A stretch of DNA of 56,507 bases from Burkholderiales bacterium (GTDB lineage Bacteria; Pseudomonadota; Gammaproteobacteria; Burkholderiales; Casimicrobiaceae): NCBI GenBank assembly GCA_025352105.1, contig JANXUB010000192.1:1-56507 (forward strand). Reading direction: 5' to 3'. Numbering within the stretch: the first letter of the stretch is position 1; each line of letters begins with the position of its first letter. A program made the translations under genes and the position numbers. This document shows, piece by piece, positions 25,360-34,787 of this stretch. The notes under the pieces were generated by a model. It made no database searches and was not told the DNA's origin. It saw only the letters and a list, made by a program, of their open reading frames with translations.

Positions 25360-27303
25360 GTGCAACGCAAACACTTTACTTTCACATTACTTCGTTCGTC
25401 AGTTCTCTCCGTGCTGACCAGCTCCCGCGCCGAAACCTCAGCGCCCCATCGTTTCTCCAGTCATAACACTCTGTCGCCGCTTACCTTGGCTGCGCTGTGC
25501 GGCGCGATCATGATGGGCAATGCAGTCGCCCAAGTGAAGCTCGACAGCGCAGCCCCGTCAACGACTTTTGCCGCAGGTGCGCTGAGTGGTGCTGCGGAAG
25601 CGCGGCCTGCCGTTGAGGTTGTGCAGCCGGTCAGCGGCGCTCCCGCACTCAGCGCATACGCCACGACTCCCACAGCTGCAGCGACAGCCGCCGCGACACC
25701 GACTTCGACCTCGGCCTCAACACCTTCCGCGCAAACCGCTACAACCTCTGCCACGGCCCCGACAAACACGACAACTCCAGTCGCGGCGTCCGCGGGAACA
25801 TCGAGCGTCCCAAATGTGTCGGCATCCAGCCCTGCTTCAACACCACCTTCCACGTCGACAAAGGCTGCGGGCGCTGGCGCATCGACACCGGCCTTGGCCA
25901 CCGCGCCGACCCAAGTCTTGACGAATGAAGCGCCATTGATCGGTGTCGTTGGCGATCCAATTACCGACTTGCCGCCGAGCGATTTATGGGATCGCATCCG
26001 GGCGGGGTACGCCATGCCCGATCTCGACGATCCGCTGGTGGCTAAATGGGAAAAGTTCTACTCAGAGCGCCCAGAGTACATGGCACGCATCGTTGATCGA
26101 TCTGGCAAGTACATGTTCTACATCGTCACCGAGCTCGAGCGTCGGGGCATGCCACTCGAAATCGCGCTGTTGCCGATGATCGAGAGCGCATTCAATCCGA
26201 TCGCTCATTCGAGCGCGAAGGCCTCTGGCATCTGGCAATTCATTCCTTCAACCGGTACTAGCTACGGTATGAAGCAGGACTGGTGGGCCGATTCGCGACG
26301 CGACATCGTCAAGGCGACGAACGGTGCGCTCGACTATCTCTCAAATTTACACGGCATGTTTGGCGATTGGCAGCTCGCTCTCGCGTCATACAACTGGGGC
26401 GAAGGCTCGGTCGGTCGCGCGGTGCAAAAGGCGAAAGCACGCAACAAGGATGGCTCTTATCTGTCGCTCGACATGCCCGCCGAAACGCGCAACTATTTGC
26501 CTAAGCTTCAGGCGGTAAAAAACATCATTCGTAATCCCGCCGCGTTCGGCATCACGATTGCGACTGTGCCGAATGAACCGTACTTCAAAACGATCACGCT
26601 GGCCAATCCGATCGATTTAAAGCGGGCGGCACAGCTTGCGGAAATGACCGAGACAGATTTCGTCGCTCTCAACCCAGCGCACAACCGCCCGGTCATTGGT
26701 GGCCGCAGCGAGTATCAGGTGCTGTTACCGGCGAACAAAGCCGACACTTTCCTCGCAAGACTTGAGACCAACGAAAAGCCACGCGTATCATGGATGGCGT
26801 ACCGAACGCGTTCGGGTGACCGCATTGAAGCGCTCGCCGAACGATTCGGCACAAGCGTGACTGCACTGAAATCTGTCAATGGCATTCGCTCCGTCGCGCC
26901 GACACTTCCGCCCGGATATCACCTGTTAGTGCCGTCCGACGGCCCCTCAGAGGACGCGCTCGGCAGCATTCAGAACGCAGTGTTCACCAAGTTCCCAGAG
27001 TACGTTCCACCGCGCGTTCACAAGGTGCGTCGTGGCGATACCTTTGCGGGTATCGCTAAACGTTATGGCGTCAAACCGGCAACACTCGCACAATGGAATC
27101 GCATGGGCAAACAAACGGCTCGCGCAGGTCAGACGCTCTACGTGTCCGGGCCCGCACCTGTTCGTCAAGTCGCGAGCGCCAAAGGCGGGCGCGTGGTCTA
27201 CGTGAAGCGTGGCGGCAAAAAGGTTAAAGCCGTGCGTCAGGCCGGCCCGGCGAAGAAGCATGGCGTGGCGGCCTCAAAAAAGGTCGTCAAACGTAAGCGC
27301 TAG
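25360..27303 (+). CDS. mltD: Membrane-bound lytic murein transglycosylase D
   Basis: A 647-residue cell-wall lytic enzyme cutting glycan strands to anhydro-muropeptides. A hydrophobic export segment (about 41-60, ending GNAVAQ) follows an unusual N-terminal extension. Then come a long Ala/Thr/Ser/Pro linker (about 90-190), the SLT catalytic domain with Glu275 (MIESAFNP), SGIWQFIPSTG and LASYNWGEG, and two LysM peptidoglycan-binding modules (about 480-525 and 553-590). The tail is very Lys/Arg rich. The GTG start has GGATGAGG close by; a later start is possible. The linker is longer than usual. Confidence 0.93.
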   Translation: MQRKHFTFTLLRSSVLSVLTSSRAETSAPHRFSSHNTLSPLTLAALCGAIMMGNAVAQVKLDSAAPSTTFAAGALSGAAEARPAVEVVQPVSGAPALSAYATTPTAAATAAATPTSTSASTPSAQTATTSATAPTNTTTPVAASAGTSSVPNVSASSPASTPPSTSTKAAGAGASTPALATAPTQVLTNEAPLIGVVGDPITDLPPSDLWDRIRAGYAMPDLDDPLVAKWEKFYSERPEYMARIVDRSGKYMFYIVTELERRGMPLEIALLPMIESAFNPIAHSSAKASGIWQFIPSTGTSYGMKQDWWADSRRDIVKATNGALDYLSNLHGMFGDWQLALASYNWGEGSVGRAVQKAKARNKDGSYLSLDMPAETRNYLPKLQAVKNIIRNPAAFGITIATVPNEPYFKTITLANPIDLKRAAQLAEMTETDFVALNPAHNRPVIGGRSEYQVLLPANKADTFLARLETNEKPRVSWMAYRTRSGDRIEALAERFGTSVTALKSVNGIRSVAPTLPPGYHLLVPSDGPSEDALGSIQNAVFTKFPEYVPPRVHKVRRGDTFAGIAKRYGVKPATLAQWNRMGKQTARAGQTLYVSGPAPVRQVASAKGGRVVYVKRGGKKVKAVRQAGPAKKHGVAASKKVVKRKR

Positions 27304-27474
27304 GCGTCAGAGCAGCAGCACGCCACCGCCGAGCGAGCGGCGGACGCCTAAGAACGGGCAGTACACGACGCACGGAGTCAACCCAACATTCACCGCACTT
27401 TTTGTTCGAGCACTGCGCTGATGCGCACGAGGTGCGCGCTGCCCGCCCCGCCCTGCGACGTCTGGCCTCCTCAG

Positions 27475-27753
27475 TCAGTCGTCAGCGTTTTGCTTTCGCA
27501 CTTCGTCCAGACCGCTCCGCAACTGCTCTTGCGCGCGAATGTTCTGCGCGCGGCGTTTGTCGTTGTGAGGGCCGGACTTTTTAAGCAGCGCATCCACTGC
27601 GATGGGGTTTCGCGGCTTGCTGGCAGCGATAACAAGCGGCGGGAACGACACAGTGCTCAACGGCACCGGACGCGACTTACTGCGAGCGGATTGCGCAGCG
27701 CCAGTGAGGCCGGATTTTTTTAGTGAACGCTTGGCGGAAGTAGTTGTTGCCAT
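27475..27753 (-). CDS. Small basic conserved-type hypothetical protein
   Basis: A 92-residue Lys/Arg-rich protein with no membrane segment. The C-terminal half (KPRNPIAVDALLKKSGPHNDKRRAQ) looks like a short basic protein type seen in other proteobacteria, but I cannot name a function. The ATG at 27753 has GAGAG upstream; the frame reads on to 27783 but that part is inside an inverted repeat. It shares strand with the histone-like gene, with a terminator between them. Confidence 0.55.
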   Translation of the reverse strand: MATTTSAKRSLKKSGLTGAAQSARSKSRPVPLSTVSFPPLVIAASKPRNPIAVDALLKKSGPHNDKRRAQNIRAQEQLRSGLDEVRKQNADD

Positions 27754-27767
27754 AGGGTATCTCTCGA

Positions 27768-27820
27768 TAAGACCTCTGCACAACTACTGTGAGCCCGTGA
27801 TGCCTCGTGCAGAGGTCTTA
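27768..27820. repeat. Perfect 14-bp inverted repeat upstream of the small basic gene
   Basis: Arms TAAGACCTCTGCAC (27768-27781) and its exact complement (27807-27820) enclose 25 bp. CACAACT/AGTTGTG offers an alternative pairing. It could be a leader hairpin of the gene starting at 27753, or the joined ends of a vanished insertion element; no transposase is left. Confidence 0.6.
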
Positions 27821-27852
27821 AGTTGTGAAGCGCGCATCACATAACGCCGCAC

Positions 27853-27882
27853 CAATAAAAACGGCGCGTTGCCGCGCCGTTT
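27853..27882 (-). terminator. Rho-independent terminator of the histone-like gene
   Basis: On the minus strand an ACGGCGCG stem closes on a GCAA loop with CGCGCCGT and runs into TTTTATT. It lies about 30 bp after the histone-like stop codon. Confidence 0.85.
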
Positions 27883-27910
27883 AATCTGAAGAGAGAAATC
27901 TCTGTAGAGA

Positions 27911-28351
27911 CTACTTCTTCTTTGCGGCTGGCTTTTTGGCTGCTGCTTTTTTGGCGGCTGGCTTTTTAGCGGCTGGCTTCTTTGCAGCTGGCTTTTTGGC
28001 TGCTGGTTTCTTTGCGGCCGGCTTTTTAGCTGCTGCTTTTTTAGCAGCTGGCTTTTTGGCTGCTGCTTTTTTTGCGGCTGGCTTTTTAGCTGCTGGTTTC
28101 TTTGCGGCTGGCTTTTTAGCAGCTGCTTTTTTTGCGGCTGGCTTTTTGGCGGCCGGTTTCTTTGCAGCTGGCTTTTTGGCGGCTGGCTTCTTTGCGGCTG
28201 GCTTTTTAGCTGCTGGTTTCTTTGCAGCGGGCTTTTTAGCGGCTGCTTTTTTAGCGGCTGCTTTTTTAGCGGCTGGCTTTTTGGCAGCAGGTTTTTTCTT
28301 GGCAGGGGCTGCGGCTGCAGCTGGGGCGGCCATTGTCATCATGTCGCTCAT
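27911..28351 (-). CDS. Histone H1-like lysine/alanine-rich DNA-binding protein
   Basis: A 146-residue protein made almost entirely of tandem KKPAAKK / KKAAAKK pentapeptide-type units after a short head ([16 protein letters not shown]). This composition matches bacterial H1-like proteins (AlgP/HctB, Bordetella BpH1 type) that bind and compact DNA. The coding repeats span about 27914-28300 and vary at third positions, so repeat number is likely to differ between strains by slippage. AGGAG precedes the ATG. It has its own terminator and probably its own promoter in the AT-rich DNA before it. Confidence 0.88.
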   Translation of the reverse strand: MSDMMTMAAPAAAAAPAKKKPAAKKPAAKKAAAKKAAAKKPAAKKPAAKKPAAKKPAAKKPAAKKPAAKKPAAKKAAAKKPAAKKPAAKKPAAKKAAAKKPAAKKAAAKKPAAKKPAAKKPAAKKPAAKKPAAKKAAAKKPAAKKK

Positions 28352-28705
28352 AGTGGGCTCCTAAGGGTTGATTCTCACAGTTTTTAAACATCACTTGAGG
28401 CGATCATTCGCGTCATCTCGCACATTAATCACAACGAAAAAATCGTCGAAATCAATCAGCGCTACAACACAAAACACCTCAGTGTCAGGCACTGTTGCAA
28501 ACGTTCAAGGCACACGAACTTGTTTACAACATTTTTACCTGATGCGCGAATTCTAGCTTGATTTTTTTGGCGAACAAGACTACGCGCGTGCGCATTCACG
28601 CGCACGATTCGCTGTGTTGTTTTGTTGCACAAAATCTGCGCAGGAATTGCGCGCGCTGCACACGCATTCGCGACTAAAAATGCGGCATCACTCGTGCGAA
28701 AAAAA
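28352..28705. other. Gene-free AT-rich stretch between lysA and the histone-like gene
   Basis: About 354 bp with lower GC than its surroundings and many short A or T runs. It should hold the promoter of the histone-like gene (minus strand), but I see no single convincing -35/-10 pair. A GCGTGCGC/GCGCACG palindrome near 28587-28608 may be part of lysA transcript termination. Open frames here lack start signals and family features. Confidence 0.5.
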
Positions 28706-29959
28706 TCATACGATGATGCGCTCATGTGCGATCAAATCTTCGAAGCGCTCGCGCTCACGAATGAGATGCGCTTCACCACGATCAACCATCACCTCAGATG
28801 GACGACCACGCGTGTTGTAGTTCGACGCCATCGTCATGCCGTAAGCGCCAGCGCACAACACCGCAAGCAGGTCGCCCTGCTCCAGCACGAGCGAACGCTC
28901 CCGTGCAAGCCAGTCTCCGCTCTCACACACCGGGCCGACGACATCGTAAATCGTCGGCGTGCCGCTGCGCGCCAGCACTGCGGTCACCGGGTGGTACGCG
29001 TCGTAGAGTGTTGGACGAATGAGATCGTTCATGCCCGCATCAACCAGCGCAAAGTTTTTGGTCTCACCGGGTTTGAGAAATTCGACGCGCGTTAACAGCA
29101 GGCCCGCATCACCAACAATGGAGCGACCCGGCTCCAGCAAAAGATCAAGATGATGGCCCGCGATTTCGCGCTCAACCGCTTGCGCAAAATCGGTCATCGA
29201 AAACATCGTTTCATCTTCATACCTGATACCGCGTCCGCCGCCGATATCGATGTGATGCAAGTGAATTCCGCGCGCTGACAAGTCGTCGACAAGCGACAAC
29301 AATCGACGCAGCGCATCAACGTAGGGCGAGAGCTCCGTGATCTGCGAACCGATGTGACACTCAATGCCGTGCACTTCGATGCCGCGCATGCTGGCCGCGA
29401 GCGTATAGAGCCGCACCGCATCGAGATGCGCAACTCCGAATTTGTTCGATTTGAGGCCGGTCGAAATGTACGGATGGGTCTTCGCATCGACGTCCGGGTT
29501 GATGCGAAATGTGATTCGCGCACGCTTACCAGCACCGATTGCGATCTCGTTGACGCGATGTAGCTCAGCCTCGGATTCAATGTTGAAGCAATGAATGTTG
29601 TGAGCTAGCGCCATCGCGATTTCTTCGCTGCGCTTGGCTACGCCGGAGAAAATCACCTTGCTCGCATCCCCACCCGCCGCAATCACGCGTTGCAGTTCAC
29701 CAGCGGAAACGATGTCGAATCCTGCACCCTCAGAGGCTAACAATGCGAGCACGCTAAGCGTAGAGTTCGCTTTCACGGCGTAGCAAATCAGTGGTTTCGA
29801 CGCGGCGAATGCACTCTGATAGGCGCGAAAATTTTCAACAATCGTGGCGCGCGAATAAACGTAGGTCGGTGTGTCGAACTGGCGAGCGATGTCAGCTAGA
29901 AGCACACCTTCGTATGCAAGTTCGCCGTCGACCTGTCGATTTAAGTGTGGGGTGAGCAT
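28706..29959 (-). CDS. lysA: Diaminopimelate decarboxylase
   Basis: A 417-residue PLP enzyme making L-lysine from meso-diaminopimelate. The PLP lysine is Lys63 (CYAVKAN); HIGSQI, IGGGRGIRYED and EPGRSIVG are the phosphate/substrate loops and GPVCESGDWLARER carries the catalytic Cys from the partner subunit. The ATG at 29959 gives the family N-terminus; the frame continues upstream through lptM and is not coding there. lptM ends 11 bp before it, so the two form a unit. Confidence 0.96.
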   Translation of the reverse strand: MLTPHLNRQVDGELAYEGVLLADIARQFDTPTYVYSRATIVENFRAYQSAFAASKPLICYAVKANSTLSVLALLASEGAGFDIVSAGELQRVIAAGGDASKVIFSGVAKRSEEIAMALAHNIHCFNIESEAELHRVNEIAIGAGKRARITFRINPDVDAKTHPYISTGLKSNKFGVAHLDAVRLYTLAASMRGIEVHGIECHIGSQITELSPYVDALRRLLSLVDDLSARGIHLHHIDIGGGRGIRYEDETMFSMTDFAQAVEREIAGHHLDLLLEPGRSIVGDAGLLLTRVEFLKPGETKNFALVDAGMNDLIRPTLYDAYHPVTAVLARSGTPTIYDVVGPVCESGDWLARERSLVLEQGDLLAVLCAGAYGMTMASNYNTRGRPSEVMVDRGEAHLIRERERFEDLIAHERIIV

Positions 29960-29970
29960 GGATGAAATGG

Positions 29971-30107
29971 TTAGCGAACAGAGTGCGTTGTGGAATAGAA
30001 AGTGGTCTTGGCGGGCACGAGCGGTCCCTTCTGGCCGCAACCGGACAATCCCATTGCGATAAATAAGGCGGCAAGAACGAGCGGAGCGGCGGGACGTGTG
30101 CGCATAG
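29971..30107 (-). CDS. lptM: LPS-assembly lipoprotein LptM (YifL)
   Basis: A 44-residue lipoprotein. A signal peptide with Arg residues leads to the lipobox LSGC (Cys23), directly followed by GQKGPL, the hallmark of the LptM/YifL family. LptM helps correct disulphide formation and assembly of LptD in the outer membrane. GAGAAG lies before the ATG. It sits between cyaY and lysA, the usual betaproteobacterial position. It is easily missed because of its size. Confidence 0.93.
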
Positions 30108-30143
30108 ACTTCTCTACTAATGAGTTCAATCCGATAATAGCAA

Positions 30144-30461
30144 ATGATTTCTGCCACCGAATTCAATGAAACGGTCGATGCGCTCTTCGATCAAGTCGTC
30201 GAGACACTTGACGAATCTGAGGCGGCAGACGACGTCGAGCTCAATCAGGGCGTGCTGGAAATCACTTGCCTCGACCGCTCAAAAATCATCATCAATCGCC
30301 ACGCACCGACTCAGGAAATCTGGATTGCAGCGAAAAGCGGGGGCTACCATTTTCGATGGGCCAGTGGGGTTTGGCTGGATACGCGCAGCGGTGAGCCACT
30401 GTCCGATGCGATTTCACGCGTTGTGTTCGAGCAGACTGCACAACGCGTCTCGTTCGACTAG
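30144..30461 (+). CDS. cyaY: Iron-sulfur cluster assembly protein CyaY (frataxin)
   Basis: A 105-residue frataxin homologue. The acidic N-terminal helix (ESEAADDVEL) and the strands LEITCLDRSKIIINRHAPTQEIWIAAKSGGYHF match the family, as does the closing block WLDTRSGEPL. It binds iron and modulates IscS-dependent cluster assembly. It is transcribed divergently from lptM-lysA across 36 bp. Its stop overlaps that of the convergent metallopeptidase gene. Confidence 0.95.
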   Translation: MISATEFNETVDALFDQVVETLDESEAADDVELNQGVLEITCLDRSKIIINRHAPTQEIWIAAKSGGYHFRWASGVWLDTRSGEPLSDAISRVVFEQTAQRVSFD

Positions 30462-31234
30462 AGCTCTAGCAACACTGCGTATCCCTTGATCGCCCGCTTG
30501 TGCGCTTTGGTATTGGGATCCAGACCCTCCACGATGGCCCAAAACCGCTTCGAGTGATTGAACTCCACGAGATGCGCCAACTCATGCGCAACGACGTGCC
30601 GCATCAATTCCGGCGCGAGTTGCAGCAGCCGAAAGTTCAGCCGCACTCGCCCTGTGGACGTGCAACTTCCCCACATCGTTCGAGCGCTGCTGAGCGTCAC
30701 CGACGCCAGCGGGAGCGCAGCGTCGCGCGCCATATTTCGCGCAAACTCCGGCAACTCTAGTCGCGCGATCCGCTTCAATTCTTCGTCAAACGCGACTGCA
30801 TTGAACGTACCATCAAGCGTCGTGACAATGCAGTGCTTCTCAGTCAGATCAATCGAATCGAACAGGCCTTGCCGCACTTCCACCTTGAGCTTGTTTCCGC
30901 GAAACAGTACATGACCGCCATCGCGGTACGCAGCCAGCTGGGATCGCCGCGCTCTCTGTCGCGCCAGTGCCGCTACGATCCAGGCGTTGCGCTCGGTAAT
31001 CGCTGCATCAATCTCATAAAGCGGCGTCCACTTCGGGGCTCGAATCAATAAGCCCTCAGTTGTGATGATCAGACCAATGGATTTGCGGCGCGCTCGCTCC
31101 AGACGATAGTTCAGACCTGAGGAACTTCGGCGCGGCTTATCTTCGGCTGCATCGACTGCACCTCGCGTCACTGGCCGACGCGGACGTAGCGTCGGCGTCG
31201 CGGTAGGTGAAAAAAGTGCTGTCCAGAAGCCCAC
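30458..31234 (-). CDS. YgjP-like (DUF45) zinc metallopeptidase-type protein
   Basis: About 258 residues from a GTG at 31234. The C-terminal half carries VVAHELAHLVEFNHSKRFW, the HExxH...H zinc signature of the YgjP/WLM group, preceded by MWGSCTSTGRVRLNFRLL, which is diagnostic of DUF45. No signal peptide is seen, so it is probably cytoplasmic. The start is uncertain: the frame is open to 31297, overlapping plsC, but a GTG just after the plsC stop avoids overlap. It is last in the glyQ-glyS-gmhB-plsC run, as in related bacteria. Its substrate is not known. Confidence 0.85.
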   Translation of the reverse strand: MGFWTALFSPTATPTLRPRRPVTRGAVDAAEDKPRRSSSGLNYRLERARRKSIGLIITTEGLLIRAPKWTPLYEIDAAITERNAWIVAALARQRARRSQLAAYRDGGHVLFRGNKLKVEVRQGLFDSIDLTEKHCIVTTLDGTFNAVAFDEELKRIARLELPEFARNMARDAALPLASVTLSSARTMWGSCTSTGRVRLNFRLLQLAPELMRHVVAHELAHLVEFNHSKRFWAIVEGLDPNTKAHKRAIKGYAVLLEL

Positions 31235-31244
31235 GACGATCCGA

Positions 31245-31976
31245 TCATGCGCTTGCTTTTGAACGCGGATCACCCAATCGCGCGACTTCTGTCTCAATCA
31301 CCGTCTCAACCAGCGCATTCAACTCGTTGAGTGAACGCCCCGCCGGATCAATCGGCGGCAACACCGACATCGTGACCGTGCCGGGAAACTTCCTCCACGG
31401 ATGGCGTGGCCAGCAGTACCCGGCATTGTGCGCAACCGGCAGCACGGGCACATTGCAGCCAATCGCAAGTCGTGCTCCTCCGGTCTTGTAGCGTCCCTTG
31501 GTGCCCGCAGGAATACGCGTGCCCTCGGGGAAAATGACAATGGTAAAGCCGCGCTTGTTCAACCGCTCTTTGCCTTGCTCGATCATCTTATCCATCGACT
31601 TCGCACCTGCCTTGCGATCAATCGTGATCGGGGATGACAACGCGAAGCCCCATCCAAAAAATGGCAGCCAGAGCAGCTCCTTCTTCGCCACAAAACTGCC
31701 CGGCGTGAACACGCTTTCGAGCATCAGTGTTTCCCACGTCGACGAATGTTTGGCGAGCACGATGAACGGCGTTTTCGGCACGTTCTCCCAGCCTTCAATG
31801 ACATAGTTGATGCGGCAGAGATGCTTTGCCAACCAGACAAAGAGTCGCGTGTACCAGGCGCAAAGCTCGTTCCGTACCTTCGGAGGCGCCCAGAAAAACG
31901 CACAAATAATGAACGCAAAAACCGGCGTCAGCAGAATTTGCAGCAGTATGAAGGTGATGTTGCGAATGGCTTGCAT
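31245..31976 (-). CDS. plsC: 1-acyl-sn-glycerol-3-phosphate acyltransferase
   Basis: A 243-residue inner-membrane acyltransferase making phosphatidic acid from lysophosphatidic acid. An N-terminal hydrophobic anchor (about 8-30) is followed by the acyltransferase block KHSSTWET with His77 and Glu82 (HX4E instead of HX4D, a variant found in PlsC of this group) and the FPEGTR motif (about 148-153). It follows gmhB after 12 bp. Confidence 0.94.
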   Translation of the reverse strand: MQAIRNITFILLQILLTPVFAFIICAFFWAPPKVRNELCAWYTRLFVWLAKHLCRINYVIEGWENVPKTPFIVLAKHSSTWETLMLESVFTPGSFVAKKELLWLPFFGWGFALSSPITIDRKAGAKSMDKMIEQGKERLNKRGFTIVIFPEGTRIPAGTKGRYKTGGARLAIGCNVPVLPVAHNAGYCWPRHPWRKFPGTVTMSVLPPIDPAGRSLNELNALVETVIETEVARLGDPRSKASA

Positions 31977-31988
31977 GATCGGCTCTGC

Positions 31989-32534
31989 CTAGGCTCCAGC
32001 AGTTGCCAGAATGGCGTCCACCGCTGCTGAGAGATCGGTGTAGGTCTGTGTGCCTTTCGGCAGTCCGCCACCCGCTAATGTGATCGCGCCCTTGCCGGTG
32101 AGCACAAGCATTGGCTTACCGCCCGCCGCATCAGCCGCTTGCAAGTCGCGCAAGCGGTCGCCGATGCACGGAACACCGGCCATCGACACATTTAAGCGTT
32201 GCCCAATATCGACGAACATCCCCGGCGACGGTTTGCGGCAACGGCAATCTGCATCGCCAGAATGCGGGCAGTAATAGATCACGTCAATATGACCGCCCGC
32301 CTGCTGCACCGCCTTGAGCATCTTTGCGTGAATAGCGTTGAGGGCGTTCATGTCAAGCAGGCCTCGCTCAATCCCGCTCTGATTGGTCGCCACGGCAATG
32401 TGATAGCCCGCACCGTTTAATCGCGCAATCGCCTCCAATGCGCCCGGGAGCGGACGCCACTCGTCGGGCGACTTGATGAAGCGATCGCTATCAAAATTGA
32501 TCGTTCCATCGCGGTCGAGGATGACGAGTTTCAA
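31989..32534 (-). CDS. gmhB: D-glycero-beta-D-manno-heptose 1,7-bisphosphate 7-phosphatase
   Basis: A 181-residue HAD phosphatase for LPS-heptose precursor synthesis. The nucleophile/acid pair is Asp7/Asp9 (ILDRDGTIN); TNQSG is motif II; the zinc-binding CPHSGDADCRCRKP loop separates GmhB from other HAD histidinol phosphatases; GDRLRDLQAA is motif IV. The start is TTG at 32534 with AGGAA about 6 bases upstream. It follows glyS by 9 bp. Confidence 0.95.
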   Translation of the reverse strand: MKLVILDRDGTINFDSDRFIKSPDEWRPLPGALEAIARLNGAGYHIAVATNQSGIERGLLDMNALNAIHAKMLKAVQQAGGHIDVIYYCPHSGDADCRCRKPSPGMFVDIGQRLNVSMAGVPCIGDRLRDLQAADAAGGKPMLVLTGKGAITLAGGGLPKGTQTYTDLSAAVDAILATAGA

Positions 32535-32543
32535 GTCAGATTC

Positions 32544-34787
32544 CTAAGTTGCCAGCTTCGAGAGATCGGCCACTTTGTTCATCGCATCGCGCAAATCGCG
32601 CAGCAGCGCGAGGCGGTTGGCCCGCACTGCTTTGTCCTCCGCCATCACCATCACTTTGTCGAAGAACTCGTCGACGGGGGCTTTGAGAGATGCGAAGGAT
32701 TTGAGGTAGCCCGCGAAATCACCCTGGGCGAATAAAGTGGTCGCCGCAGGAGTGATGGCGTCAAGCGCCCCACGAAGAGCCTGCTCTGCTGGTTCCTGCG
32801 CGGCGTTGCTCGCGGCAATTGCTTCCCCGCTTTCGGCAGCTTTTCTCAGGATGTTGGCGACGCGTTTGCTGGCGGCATTCAGGCTTGTAGCTTCGGGAAG
32901 GGCTGAGAAGGCTTGAACCGCTGCGAGTTGCGCGGGTAAGATTGCTAAGTTCGTTGGCGAGCTAGCGACTACAGACTCGATGTCGTTGGTGCTCGCGCCC
33001 GTATCTTTCAGGTAGCCGCGCAGGCGGTCGTAGATGAAATTCAACAGCGATGACTGCGTGCTATCGTCAAGCTTAGATTCCCGCCTTGACGAATACGGCT
33101 CAATCGCAACCTGATAAACCATGTGGCTAAAAACGCCGTACGCTGATGCGACCAAGTCGCTGAGCGATATTGAAAGTTGCCGTTCGATCAAAATCCGAAT
33201 CACTCCCAACGCATGCCGTCGCAGCGCAAATGGATCCTTGTCTCCTGTTGGGGTCTGCCCAGTTCCGAACAATCCCGCCAGAGCTTCAAGTTTGTCAGCC
33301 AACGCAACTGCTGTCGGCACGCCGGGCGAAGGCAATGCGTCGCCAGCGAAGCGCGGCTGATAATGCTCTGCACAGGCAGCAGCCACATCAGCAGGCTCAC
33401 CATCGTGCAACGCGTAGTAACGCCCCATCGTGCCCTGCAACGCAGGAAATTCGCCGACCATTTGCGTCACTAGATCGGCTTTAGCGAGCAAAGCGCCACG
33501 TTCGGCACGCGCTTTGTCAGCGCCAATCAGCACCGCTATTTCGCCCGCGAGCTTGCTTACGCGCGTGACGCGCTCGCCCAGCGTGCCAAGTTTGTTGTGA
33601 TAAACGACCTTGGCTAGTTCGGGGATGCGGGCGTCGAGTCGGGTCTTCTTGTCAGTCTCGAAGAAGAACCGCGCATCGGCCAGACGCGGGCGAACGACGC
33701 GCTCGTTGCCTTCGATGATCTTTTTCGGATCGGATAGCTCCATGTTGGAGACGATCAGAAACTGGTTCTTAAGCTTGCCCGCGCTGTCGAACAGCGGAAA
33801 GTACTTCTGATTCGTTTTCATCGTGAGAATCAGGCACTCCTGCGGCACAGCGAGGAATTCCGCCTCGAACTGACAGACGTAAACCGTTGGCCATTCGACA
33901 AGCGAGTTCACTTCATCGAGCAAATCGGTGTAGCTTGCAGGCGCGCCAAGCGTCGCGCTCAGCTCAGATGCCTTCGCCTCAAGCTGCGCCAGAATCATGT
34001 CGCGGCGAGTCGCGAATACCGGTTCGACCTTCCCGTACCGACGCAGCAATTCCTCGTAACGAGCCGCTGTATCAATCTCAATGTTGTTCGCGCCCTGAAA
34101 ACGGTGGCCGTGCGTGATGCGGCCCGATTCGAGGCCGAGGGTTGTCGCTGGGATAACGTCGTCGCCATGCAACACCACCAATCCATGCGCTGGACGCACG
34201 AAGCTCACATCCGTCTTGCCATCCGCGAGTTGATAGGTCATCACCTTCGGAATCGGCAACCTGGCGAGCGTCGCATCAATCGCGTTTTGCACGCCACCCG
34301 CAATGGATTTTCCAGAAGCAGAACCAACGAGGTAAACGTACTCAGCTTTGCCGTCGCTCTCCGCAATCAAGGCTGAGGCCGCTGCTGCATCGTCCCCTCT
34401 CCCGTCGTGCTGGTGCCCACTGGCACTAGTGCGTGCCGGGGCTAGGGTGAGGGGGCTGGTAGCAAGCGCCTCATGGCCCAGCGCTGCGAGTTTTTTCTTC
34501 AGCGCAACCGACGCATTCCCAGCCGCATCTTTAGCAACCGCCAAAGGCATCAACTTTTCTTTCACGGCCTTCGCAGGCGCTTGGGTCAACACCGCATCAA
34601 TACGAACACCCAATCTACGTGGCGTCGCGAACGAAACCGTCTTCGCACCTTCCGCGAGCAGTCCATCCGCACGCAAACTCGCCTCAACGCCCGCTGCAAA
34701 AGCCTCACCCAGCTTTTTCAAAGCTTTCGGCGGCAACTCCTCGGTGAACAGCTCAATCAAAAGCGGTTTCGAAATCAAGGCGCTCAT
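32544..34787 (-). CDS. glyS: Glycine--tRNA ligase beta subunit with in-frame repeat insertion
   Basis: A 747-residue beta subunit of the tetrameric bacterial glycyl-tRNA synthetase. Recognisable parts are [19 protein letters not shown] at the N-terminus, [50 protein letters not shown] and KLGTLGERV. Residues about 110-133 ([19 protein letters not shown]) have no counterpart in the usual family layout and are encoded by a palindromic repeat at 34392-34457. The protein is longer than the common 690-700 residues. Its start overlaps the glyQ stop (ATGA). Confidence 0.95.
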   Translation of the reverse strand: MSALISKPLLIELFTEELPPKALKKLGEAFAAGVEASLRADGLLAEGAKTVSFATPRRLGVRIDAVLTQAPAKAVKEKLMPLAVAKDAAGNASVALKKKLAALGHEALATSPLTLAPARTSASGHQHDGRGDDAAAASALIAESDGKAEYVYLVGSASGKSIAGGVQNAIDATLARLPIPKVMTYQLADGKTDVSFVRPAHGLVVLHGDDVIPATTLGLESGRITHGHRFQGANNIEIDTAARYEELLRRYGKVEPVFATRRDMILAQLEAKASELSATLGAPASYTDLLDEVNSLVEWPTVYVCQFEAEFLAVPQECLILTMKTNQKYFPLFDSAGKLKNQFLIVSNMELSDPKKIIEGNERVVRPRLADARFFFETDKKTRLDARIPELAKVVYHNKLGTLGERVTRVSKLAGEIAVLIGADKARAERGALLAKADLVTQMVGEFPALQGTMGRYYALHDGEPADVAAACAEHYQPRFAGDALPSPGVPTAVALADKLEALAGLFGTGQTPTGDKDPFALRRHALGVIRILIERQLSISLSDLVASAYGVFSHMVYQVAIEPYSSRRESKLDDSTQSSLLNFIYDRLRGYLKDTGASTNDIESVVASSPTNLAILPAQLAAVQAFSALPEATSLNAASKRVANILRKAAESGEAIAASNAAQEPAEQALRGALDAITPAATTLFAQGDFAGYLKSFASLKAPVDEFFDKVMVMAEDKAVRANRLALLRDLRDAMNKVADLSKLAT
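34392..34457. repeat. CCCTCACCC-type palindromic repeat inside glyS
   Basis: Read on the minus strand it begins AGCCCCCTCACCCTAGCCCC and ends CGGGAGAGGGGACG, the outer parts of a common proteobacterial repeat also seen at 50484. The middle holds a shorter GTGC/GCAC-rich palindrome. It keeps the glyS frame open. Confidence 0.75.

Noticed and set aside
27914-28300. Regular short repeats that might suggest a CRISPR array
   Set aside because: The repeats are contiguous 15-bp coding units with no spacers and keep one reading frame.
27936-28364. Long open frame on the plus strand rich in FAAGFLAA units
   Set aside because: It is the antisense of the KKPAAKK gene; the minus frame has AGGAG, a typical histone-like product and a terminator, the plus frame has none.
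28462-28725. Small minus-strand frame between lysA and the histone-like gene
   Set aside because: No start signal, runs into the end of lysA, and its composition is like non-coding DNA.
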